From positions 1 to 22,168 of IMG/VR virus record IMGVR_UViG_3300024518_004186: a DNA stretch of 22,168 bases, one strand, 5' to 3'. Below the pieces are notes generated by a model, which worked only from the letters and a program-made list of their open reading frames with translations, made no database searches and was not told where the DNA came from. The stretch comes from a virus. The translations under genes and the position numbers were made by a program. This document shows positions 15,640 through 20,796 of the stretch, piece after piece (positions within the stretch are counted from its first letter, which is position 1; each line of letters begins with the position of its first letter).

Positions 15640-15766
15640 CAAGCCCCCAATGCCTATATGGTGTTGGGGGCTTTTTTTATGGGTTTCAAGCCCCCTGGGT
15701 GAATTCGGCCAGAATTCAAGCCCCCAGATTGCGCTACACGTCCACCAAATCAATCTAGGTAGGGTT
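15640..15766. repeat. Short direct repeats in the gap between GP88 cassette and terS
   Basis: CAAGCCCCC occurs at 15640-15648, 15687-15695 and 15717-15725. CGTCCACCA followed by a similar tail occurs at about 15625 and 15739. Two GAATTC sites separated by five bases (15701-15717) form a short inverted repeat. The first copy is part of the terminator stem. The others have no obvious job, but they sit just downstream of the small terminase gene; they may be a duplication left from cassette insertion or a packaging-related site. Confidence 0.45.
15642..15678 (+). terminator. Rho-independent terminator of the GP88 cassette
   Basis: A 9-bp perfect stem (AGCCCCCAA at 15642-15650 and TTGGGGGCT at 15664-15672) with a 13-base loop is followed by a run of seven T residues (15672-15678). 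It lies 20 bases after the last cassette gene. On the opposite strand no T-run follows, so it serves only the plus-strand genes. Confidence 0.92.
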
Positions 15767-16315
15767 CTACCCATCGGCATCGGTGGCATTGTCGGCCTTT
15801 GTCCCAGGGACGGATTCAGCGGTGCCATCCACTACGCGCGCCCGGGCAGATTTGAGCCTATCAGCCAGACCTACATTGATATTTATTTGGGTATCCGGTT
15901 GCAGTAATCCTAAATGTTTCATTGCCAATTCGATCATTCTGTCCTTAGGCCAGAACCCGATGGACGTTATCCCTGAATCCGAAAGCTTGATCGATTTTAT
16001 CGCCCTCCGGGTGGATTCCGGCATATCTTGAATTGACTTCAATTTTCCGTCATCATCAAAAGCGGTGGCGGGGTCACAAGTGAGTGTTGCCAAAAGTTCT
16101 CGGAAAATATCCTCAGCTTTAACTTCCAACCGATTTAATTGGCCTTTCATGAGATTTTGGATTTCGTCTTTTACCAGATCATTCCTGAGCAGAGCTGGCC
16201 CAGTGGTTCTGGCCTGTTTATGGGAATAGCCGGAGTCTTTGGCTGCCTGGGTGGCGGATTTACCTGCGACAATATGCCGAGCAAATTCCTTTTGACGGAC
16301 TGAGATTGTATTCAT
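15767..16315 (-). CDS. terS: Terminase small subunit
   Basis: A 182-residue protein with the Terminase_2-type N-terminus: 'SVRQKEFARHIVAGKSATQAAKDSGYS' then 'QARTTGPALL', an HTH-like DNA-binding domain (about residues 6-45), a helical oligomerisation middle (VKAEDIFRELLATLT) and 'RMIELAMKHLGLL' near the C-terminus. It recognises the phage DNA and hands it to the large subunit. The ATG at 16315 (MNTISVRQKEF) matches the usual N-terminus; an upstream ATG at 16342 is possible, and neither has a good Shine-Dalgarno. A TAGTACTA octamer at 16342-16349 lies just upstream. Unusually, it is separated from terL by an oppositely oriented cassette. Confidence 0.9.
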   Translation of the reverse strand: MNTISVRQKEFARHIVAGKSATQAAKDSGYSHKQARTTGPALLRNDLVKDEIQNLMKGQLNRLEVKAEDIFRELLATLTCDPATAFDDDGKLKSIQDMPESTRRAIKSIKLSDSGITSIGFWPKDRMIELAMKHLGLLQPDTQININVGLADRLKSARARVVDGTAESVPGTKADNATDADG

Positions 16316-16341
16316 GTCAAAATAATACACCACATCGGGCA

Positions 16342-16349
16342 TAGTACTA
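16342..16349. promoter_or_regulatory. TAGTACTA octamer between terS and the divergent small gene
   Basis: A perfect 8-base palindrome in the 49-base gap between the terS start (16315) and the divergent gene at 16365. It lies where a -35 or operator for terS would be: a TATTAT-like -10 is present on the minus strand about 16 bases further on. It is one of five identical copies, all within 630 bases. Confidence 0.6.
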
Positions 16350-16364
16350 AGTTACAATTCAGAG

Positions 16365-16616
16365 ATGCCAACGGATAAATACAATTTCAGCAAGTTGCGA
16401 CCGGGCGGGATGATATCTCTGCCGGCCCCGACAAAAACCCGAGCACACCAGATAAAGCAGGCTGCGTACATGTGGTCGAAACGTCAACGGGCACGGGGTA
16501 ATATGATCACGTTGCACACCTCAGTATTCGATTTCCACGTCAAAATAACGATGCACCCGGTAGCGTCCGACACTGTAGACCCACTGGCAAGTGGTTACAC
16601 AAAAGTTACGCAATAG
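16365..16616 (+). CDS. Small phage protein of unknown function
   Basis: An 83-residue protein starting MPTDKYNFSKLRPGGMISLP. The layout 'KLRPGGMISLPAP ... ARAHQIKQAAYMWSKRQ ... ITLHTSVFDFHVKITMHP' resembles a group of small phage proteins with an N-terminal strand, a basic helix and a C-terminal strand pair, whose function I do not know. Its last codons and stop are formed by the outermost inverted repeat of the control region (16591-16629), so the 3' end of this gene and the repeat share sequence. The Shine-Dalgarno is weak. Confidence 0.6.
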   Translation: MPTDKYNFSKLRPGGMISLPAPTKTRAHQIKQAAYMWSKRQRARGNMITLHTSVFDFHVKITMHPVASDTVDPLASGYTKVTQ

Positions 16617-16877
16617 TTACACATCTTTTGACCCCCATTTAAGCCGATCCTGAGCGTTTTGAGCTGATTCTACGCAGTTACACAAAGTTACGTATCTTTT
16701 CCCACTGCGCTATAGAAATACACTAGTACTATAATCATAGTACTACCCTATTTTTGTACCTCTATCTAGAAAAGATGTGTAACTTTGTGTAACTGTGTAG
16801 TTTTGGCCCATAGAGCCCGAATTCGGCACTTCTCAAAAAAAAAGATGTGTAACTTTGTGTAACTTTTGTGTTACCAA
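16591..16877. repeat. Nested dyad-symmetric repeat region (candidate origin or operator complex)
   Basis: Two pairs of long inverted repeats share one centre. The outer pair is 16591-16629 and 16840-16877, about 38 bases with roughly four mismatches and one gap. The inner pair is 16670-16700 and 16770-16800, 31 bases with three mismatches. Both centre on 16734-16735, and so does a pair of TAGTACTA octamers. Gaps between outer and inner arms are nearly equal (40 and 39 bases). Each arm begins AAAAGAT (read toward the outside) and carries GTAAC elements 10-11 bases apart, close to one helical turn. The inner right arm and outer right arm share 25 identical bases (16770-16794 and 16840-16864). 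Such iteron-like helically phased repeats suit cooperative binding of an initiator or repressor. Confidence 0.85.
16724..16745. promoter_or_regulatory. Central pair of TAGTACTA octamers around a TATAAT
   Basis: Two perfect octamers at 16724-16731 and 16738-16745, centres 14 bases apart, lie on the symmetry axis of the inverted repeats. A perfect -10 hexamer TATAAT (16730-16735) begins in the first octamer and runs into the space between the two. No good -35 is found upstream, so if this is a promoter it would need an activator. Alternatively the AT-rich centre could be a melting site. Confidence 0.65.
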
Positions 16878-16889
16878 AATGAAATCGTG

Positions 16890-16917
16890 TTGACACTGCC
16901 ACCCACTGGTGTACATT
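16890..16917 (+). promoter_or_regulatory. Candidate sigma70-type promoter for the plus-strand operon
   Basis: A perfect TTGACA (16890-16895), a 16-base spacer and TACATT (16912-16917) lie 69 bases before the ATG at 16986. A second overlapping possibility is TTGACC (16916-16921) with GATAGT (16940-16945), whose -10 would fall on an octamer. Either would be placed to be regulated by the two octamers downstream. Confidence 0.5.
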
Positions 16918-16941
16918 GACCGTACCAAGTAGGACAAGCGA

Positions 16942-16971
16942 TAGTACTACAGCATTCACCCCATAGTACTA
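16942..16971 (+). promoter_or_regulatory. Leader pair of TAGTACTA octamers, second one touching the ribosome binding site
   Basis: Perfect octamers at 16942-16949 and 16964-16971, 22 bases apart (two helical turns), lie between the candidate promoter and the first gene of the operon. The second octamer runs straight into the Shine-Dalgarno GAGGAG, which stands eight bases before the ATG at 16986. A protein bound here would be well placed to block transcription of the operon. Confidence 0.65.
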
Positions 16972-16985
16972 GAGGAGAAAAAACG

Positions 16986-18167
16986 ATGTCACGAAATTGT
17001 AACAACGTAGTATTTGGGAGGTTCGTTTTACTACAAAACGACAAGGTGCTCCCGGAGTCACCCAGGGCCGAATACCCTGCTGACGCAGTGGTCGCGACCC
17101 GCACGGGGATGGGTGTGGTTGACCCTGACTCGGGCGAGTGGGTGGTGTTCGACACCGTGATGGAATTGGAAGATTGGCAAGCCAGCAAAGACATGGCGTT
17201 CGCCAATCAGGAAGTTGCTGAACAGTGTGACAAGTGCGGCAAACACGTCGAAAATGGTGACGGGTTTCATGTCGGTGATGACCGGTTGTGCGCTGACTGT
17301 AATGATCCAGATGCTGGCGTGGCTATGCCCGGCAACTGGGTCGTGATTGAGGGCGGGAATTACCCGATCTGCATACCTACGGGTCAGCTTGACGGTGACG
17401 AGATAATCCGCCGCCACCTCACATTTGATGCCAAGCGGGGGTCACGGTTTAACGACTTCCGTGATTCGATGGAAGAGCAGGGTTATCAATATGCATACGA
17501 TGACGGCAACCTGTTCATCGATTGCGGGAAGAACATTTATGGCACCACCTACTCAGTCGAATTGCTGGGTGACATGTTTTACGATGACAGTCTGTTGCCC
17601 CTGGAAATCATGCTTTTTGATTTTTACGAGCGGGAAAAGGTGGTCATCGGAGCGGGTGACCTTGACACCACCGACGAGGAAAAATACCTCGATTGGGTGA
17701 ATAACTTCCTGACATTGCAAGCGTGGGCGGATCATTACGCCATGACGTTTGACGAGGCCAACGACCTGATCAGGCGGGTCAAAAAGGCTCGTCAGGAAAA
17801 TATCGATCAGAAGCGCAACATCGAAACTGGTGTTACCGGCGAGGAATTGCTGGTATGCCACCGTTGTGGCGCTGAAGACTGCCAACACGCACATTGGGTC
17901 AACACCAACACGTTGGAAGTGGGTGCGGAAACGGTCGATGCGCAGTCATGGTGCCCCGAATGTGACAGTGAAACCACCTTGATCCACAAGTCGGAATACC
18001 GCAATTTTCTGCGCTTTGATGACTTTTTTGAAGCTCGGGACTATGCCGAAAAGCATGACCTGAATAAGGGTTATTCATGCTTGCGCATCACCCAGTACGA
18101 AAATCAGTTTGTAATCGAGCGTGACCCCGGAAATCTGCCGGGCGTTTATGTGGAGAAAACCCTATGA
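16986..18167 (+). CDS. Zinc-ribbon protein of unknown function
   Basis: A 393-residue acidic protein with two putative zinc sites. The first is C81/C84 with C102/C105 (CDKCGKH ... LCADC), a LIM- or ribbon-like knuckle. The second is C291/C294/C299 with nearby His and C323/C326 (CHRCGAEDC ... WCPEC). The middle (about 140-270) is helical and very acidic, with no recognised catalytic motif. A very good AGAGGAG lies before the ATG. It is the first gene of the operon behind the octamer-bearing control region, and its stop overlaps the next ATG by four bases. Early phage proteins of this kind often interact with host enzymes, but no specific role can be given. Confidence 0.75.
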   Translation: MSRNCNNVVFGRFVLLQNDKVLPESPRAEYPADAVVATRTGMGVVDPDSGEWVVFDTVMELEDWQASKDMAFANQEVAEQCDKCGKHVENGDGFHVGDDRLCADCNDPDAGVAMPGNWVVIEGGNYPICIPTGQLDGDEIIRRHLTFDAKRGSRFNDFRDSMEEQGYQYAYDDGNLFIDCGKNIYGTTYSVELLGDMFYDDSLLPLEIMLFDFYEREKVVIGAGDLDTTDEEKYLDWVNNFLTLQAWADHYAMTFDEANDLIRRVKKARQENIDQKRNIETGVTGEELLVCHRCGAEDCQHAHWVNTNTLEVGAETVDAQSWCPECDSETTLIHKSEYRNFLRFDDFFEARDYAEKHDLNKGYSCLRITQYENQFVIERDPGNLPGVYVEKTL

Positions 18168-18568
18168 AAACGGTACTTTTCTGGCTACCAAAAGGTTGCC
18201 GCAAACCCAAAATGCAGGGGCTTGCAACCGCTGTATGCAGTGCAGCCACGATCCAAGTGTTCAGGCGCATGGCGCTTGACGGTAAGGGCAAGTTCTTCAT
18301 TGTGGACTGCGAGACTGCCGCCCAGGGGCGTGATATCATCAAGAGCCGTAAGGCCGGGATGGTTGCCAACCTCGATGATGGCAACACGATTGTGTTGGGT
18401 GTGACGGCGGTTCTGGCTATCAATGGCGCAAATGAGTCCTGCGCCAACTGGGATAGCCGTATCGCACAAAATGGCAAGGTGTCCGAGCGTGAATCGCGCG
18501 CACTGCGTGGTGATGATTCGGATATGGGTCGGTTGGATGTGAACACTTTGTTTCGAGAGGTGCAGTAA
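18164..18568 (+). CDS. Protein of unknown function
   Basis: A 134-residue protein starting MKTVLFWLPKGCRKPKMQG, coupled to the previous gene by an ATGA overlap. The centre looks alpha/beta (KGKFFIVDCETAAQGRDIIKS; NTIVLGVTAVLAING). No motif is recognised. The pairing with the zinc-ribbon gene upstream and the RHH gene two bases downstream suggests one transcript. Confidence 0.7.
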   Translation: MKTVLFWLPKGCRKPKMQGLATAVCSAATIQVFRRMALDGKGKFFIVDCETAAQGRDIIKSRKAGMVANLDDGNTIVLGVTAVLAINGANESCANWDSRIAQNGKVSERESRALRGDDSDMGRLDVNTLFREVQ

Positions 18569-18570
18569 AT

Positions 18571-18735
18571 ATGGCTACCACCACAGTGAAAACCGCTATG
18601 CGGATTCCGGCGGATGTGATTACGGAAATCGAAAAGATGATGGCTCAGGACGGATTTGGCGCTGGTGACCGGACGAAATACATCGTTTCGATCCTGCGCA
18701 AGGCGATTGCTGCCCGGCAGGTGCCATCCGAGTAA
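18571..18735 (+). CDS. Ribbon-helix-helix DNA-binding protein (Arc/CopG/MetJ type)
   Basis: A 54-residue protein, about the size of the Arc repressor (53). 'VKTAMRIPADVITEIEKMM' is the usual RHH beginning: a beta strand with alternating polar residues, a Pro-Ala/Asp turn and helix A. 'GDRTKYIVSILRKAIAAR' is helix B. RHH proteins dimerise, insert the paired strand in the major groove and bind tandem short palindromes, often at their own promoters. It is the third gene of the operon that starts behind the TAGTACTA octamers and is closed by a terminator at 18779. It is therefore the best candidate in the window for the protein that reads the octamers. GAGAGG lies about eleven bases upstream. Confidence 0.85.
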   Translation: MATTTVKTAMRIPADVITEIEKMMAQDGFGAGDRTKYIVSILRKAIAARQVPSE

Positions 18736-18778
18736 ACGTCAAGCACTGATTGACACCACCCCCCTGTTTCAGTACCCT

Positions 18779-18814
18779 AACCTGATCGCGGATATCCCGT
18801 GGTCAGGTTTTTTT
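18779..18814 (+). terminator. Rho-independent terminator after the RHH gene
   Basis: AACCTGA (18779-18785) pairs with TCAGGTT (18803-18809), with an internal palindrome GGATATCC in the loop that strengthens the hairpin, followed by a T-run to 18814. It ends the first three-gene block. A promoter-like TTGACA-17-TACCCT (18750-18778) lies directly upstream and might read into the terminator. Confidence 0.88.
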
Positions 18815-18826
18815 ATGGGGATTGGC

Positions 18827-19378
18827 ATGGCAACGAACGGAAGTTGGGCAATTATGGAGTGCATGGGGTTCTGTGGGTCCTGCATGGATCACCACCTAGC
18901 GAAGCGCACAAGCCGTGGCTGGAAATGTGGCAAGTGCCATCAGGCATATCCCTACCAAATGGAGCCGATGGACTGCGCCACCTGTGGCCCGATATTGTTT
19001 GAATACCCGAACCCAGAGGCATCCGGTCGCGAGGGATGGACTTGCTCTGCCTGTAATGGGGATTCCGCGGGTGGTGGCCCAGGGTATTGCCGTGATTGCA
19101 ACGAAACGGGATACAAGATGGCTAACGGTCGAAAATACATCTGCCACTGCCCGGTAGGGCTACCGCTGATGCGCGCCAAAATTCAATCCGCCGAGAGGGA
19201 TTCGGTCAGGCCCGGCTACCTTGATTACCTCGTTGGCGAGAATAAGCGCCTGCAATCACAGGTGGACGAATTGTTACGCCGACTCAGTAGCCCGATAAAT
19301 GCATTGGCATCAGCGGAGCGGGCGGTTGAAATTGCGGAGATGACCCGTGACATGATAAAGGAATCAAAATGTGGATAA
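18827..19378 (+). CDS. Multi-zinc-finger protein with DnaJ-like CxxC repeats and coiled-coil tail
   Basis: A 183-residue protein with pairs of Cys: C16/C19, C34/C37, C50/C53, C73/C76, C88/C91 and C107/C109. The block 'WTCSACNGD ... GYCRDCNETGY' resembles the CxxCxGxG repeats of the DnaJ zinc domain; the others look like zinc ribbons. A heptad-like helix near 133-150 (YLVGENKRLQSQVDELLRRL) suggests dimerisation. The start is uncertain: ATGs at 18815, 18827 and 18857 are in frame. I use 18827 because GGGGA stands six bases before it. Its last codons overlap the methyltransferase start by eight bases. It might bind DNA or a partner protein; no activity is visible. Confidence 0.7.
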   Translation: MATNGSWAIMECMGFCGSCMDHHLAKRTSRGWKCGKCHQAYPYQMEPMDCATCGPILFEYPNPEASGREGWTCSACNGDSAGGGPGYCRDCNETGYKMANGRKYICHCPVGLPLMRAKIQSAERDSVRPGYLDYLVGENKRLQSQVDELLRRLSSPINALASAERAVEIAEMTRDMIKESKCG

Positions 19379-20484
19379 TCCCGAACAACTTGCCGACAAA
19401 AGACCCACGATCATATCGTTTTGCACCGGTTATGGTGGACTCGAGCAAGCCATCAAGCGAGTTTTTGGATCTTGTCGCGTCCTCGCTTATGTGGAGATCG
19501 AAGCCTTCGCCATCGCCAACTTGGTTGCGAAGATGGAAGCGGGAAAATTGGGTCCGGCACCTGTTCACACGGACGTGCATACCTTCCCAGGAAAAGCGTT
19601 TTCTGGACGAGTGGATTTCTTGCTCGGCGGGTATCCCTGCCAGCCTTTCAGCGCAGCGGGAAAGCGTCTTGGAGCAGATGACCCCCGACACCTCTGGCCC
19701 AGTATTGCCCGGGCAATTAGATCTATTCGGCCACGATTCTGTTTCTTCGAGAACGTCGAAGGACACGTTACCCTTGGGCTTAAAGACGTTATCAACGACC
19801 TGGGCGAAATGGGTTACAGCGTTGAGGCAGGATTGCATAGCGCGGCGGAAGTCGGCGCCCCGCACCGACGCAAGCGGATTTTCATCCTGGCCCACACCGT
19901 CGGGGATGGCGGGCGGACAGACGAGCCGGGGCGGCAAGCGGAAGAGCGAGCTTCTGCTGGGGGGCGCGGTGAAACTATGGCCCACAGCAGCAGCACGGGA
20001 TTGGAAGGACACTCCGGGGATGTCAACCGAGAGGGACGGCAACCCGACTGGCAGGATCGATCAGTTGCCGCGCGCTGTTTACAACGCTGGCCCAGCAGAC
20101 CCGGACAGCCCCAGTACGACTGGGAAGAGCCAAGGGTCGTGGCCGACACCCCGGACGATCACGGGCGGAGCGGAGTCAGCGAAGCGGAAGCAGGAACTGG
20201 GCCGGACGGAGTCGGGCGGGTCGGACCTGCAAGCGGCGGTTCGGGCCACGACCTGGCCGACTCCACGCGCGCAGGACGGGTCGGGGACGGGTCCCACGGA
20301 GTGCGAGATGACGGAAACGGGGTTCAAGGTGACCCGGAAGTCGGGGGAGAAATTCGGAGCGAAGCTGAAGGACGCAGCGGCACACAAGGTTGCCCTGGGG
20401 GGCAAATTAAACCCAAATTGGGTGGAGTCCCTGATGGGGGTCGAATTGGGGTGGACCCAATTGCCAATAGAGTGGACAGGTTGA
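19369..20484 (+). CDS. WPTP-repeat phage protein fully overlapping the methyltransferase gene
   Basis: A 371-residue frame that starts two bases before the methyltransferase start and lies almost entirely on top of it in another frame. It is not a random shadow in appearance. It opens MWIIPNNL and has 'SLMWRSKP' (39-46), 'TWLRRWKRENWVRHLF' (51-66), 'LDLFGHDSVSSRTSKDT' (117-133), repeats WPTP/WPTA at 174, 204, 258 and 296, 'ARDWKDTPGMST' (209-220), and 'LNPNWVESLMGVELGWT' (347-363). I recall phage proteins with this same order of blocks, often called methyltransferase-associated. The function is unknown. The same AAAGGA can serve this ATG (spacing six). It could yet be a false frame that mirrors methyltransferase repeats. 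Confidence 0.68.
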   Translation: MWIIPNNLPTKDPRSYRFAPVMVDSSKPSSEFLDLVASSLMWRSKPSPSPTWLRRWKRENWVRHLFTRTCIPSQEKRFLDEWISCSAGIPASLSAQRESVLEQMTPDTSGPVLPGQLDLFGHDSVSSRTSKDTLPLGLKTLSTTWAKWVTALRQDCIARRKSAPRTDASGFSSWPTPSGMAGGQTSRGGKRKSELLLGGAVKLWPTAAARDWKDTPGMSTERDGNPTGRIDQLPRAVYNAGPADPDSPSTTGKSQGSWPTPRTITGGAESAKRKQELGRTESGGSDLQAAVRATTWPTPRAQDGSGTGPTECEMTETGFKVTRKSGEKFGAKLKDAAAHKVALGGKLNPNWVESLMGVELGWTQLPIEWTG

Positions 20485-20567
20485 GGTTGCTGGGCAATGG
20501 GGTTGTCCCTGCCCAGGCTACGCGCGCGCTGGAAATTTTATACGGGAGAATGATCGATGGTCAGTGA
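19371..20567 (+). CDS. DNA (cytosine-5) methyltransferase
   Basis: A 398-residue C5-cytosine methyltransferase read from a GTG at 19371. Motif I is SFCTGYGGLEQA (16-27, SAM binding). Motif IV is GGYPCQPFSAAG (86-97) with catalytic Cys90. Motif VI is FENVEGH (126-132) and motif VIII GAPHRRKRIFILA (162-174). A long Gly/Asp/Arg/Glu-rich region (about 175-360) carries 'MAHS', 'VADT', 'LADS' repeats where the target-recognition domain belongs. The C-terminal LRLLGNGVVPAQATRA is motif X. The protein would protect phage DNA from host restriction. No restriction gene is nearby, so it is an orphan methylase. AAAGGA is eight bases before the GTG. Almost the whole gene is also open in a second, apparently meaningful frame. 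Confidence 0.95.
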   Translation: MDNPEQLADKRPTIISFCTGYGGLEQAIKRVFGSCRVLAYVEIEAFAIANLVAKMEAGKLGPAPVHTDVHTFPGKAFSGRVDFLLGGYPCQPFSAAGKRLGADDPRHLWPSIARAIRSIRPRFCFFENVEGHVTLGLKDVINDLGEMGYSVEAGLHSAAEVGAPHRRKRIFILAHTVGDGGRTDEPGRQAEERASAGGRGETMAHSSSTGLEGHSGDVNREGRQPDWQDRSVAARCLQRWPSRPGQPQYDWEEPRVVADTPDDHGRSGVSEAEAGTGPDGVGRVGPASGGSGHDLADSTRAGRVGDGSHGVRDDGNGVQGDPEVGGEIRSEAEGRSGTQGCPGGQIKPKLGGVPDGGRIGVDPIANRVDRLRLLGNGVVPAQATRALEILYGRMIDGQ

Positions 20568-20796
20568 GATAAAGACATTTGAGATGGCGCACCACGACGG
20601 CGAGACGGATACGGACGTGTTGTTGGAGTACACGGTAGACCCTGGCACCGACCGGGTGGACATCTTGTCGGTCAGCCATGTGTTGTCGCGCACCCCGATT
20701 TTGGACTTGGACTTGGTACGCCGGATGAAGTCAGACCCTGACGTTGAGGTGATGGCGCTCGAGGGGTATTACGACGGTGGATCGAGTGCGGGCTAA
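20557..20796 (+). CDS. Small acidic protein of unknown function
   Basis: A 79-residue acidic protein starting MVSEIKTFEMAHHDGETDTD, with GGGAG eight bases before its ATG. It overlaps the methyltransferase end by eleven bases and the radical SAM gene start by 20. It seems to have three or four strands and a short helix. No family is recognised. Confidence 0.6.
   Translation: MVSEIKTFEMAHHDGETDTDVLLEYTVDPGTDRVDILSVSHVLSRTPILDLDLVRRMKSDPDVEVMALEGYYDGGSSAG

Noticed and set aside
15701-15717. GAATTC pair as a cloning artefact or linker
   Set aside because: The sequence continues naturally on both sides and no vector sequence is present. It is most likely a chance inverted repeat.
16594-16874. 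GTTACACA elements read as DnaA boxes
   Set aside because: They lack the TTATNCACA form (two bases short). They look like iterons for a phage protein, so I do not call them DnaA sites.
16762-16959. A 65-codon minus-strand frame in the control region
   Set aside because: It is built from the inverted repeats and promoter sequence and has no ribosome binding site.
16342-16971. TAGTACTA octamers as spaced repeats of a CRISPR array
   Set aside because: They are only eight bases long with irregular spacing (14, 22 and several hundred bases), and no cas gene is near.
19284-20042. A 252-codon minus-strand frame across the methyltransferase locus
   Set aside because: It has no family pattern and opposes two same-strand frames that do. 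GC-rich DNA easily yields such frames.
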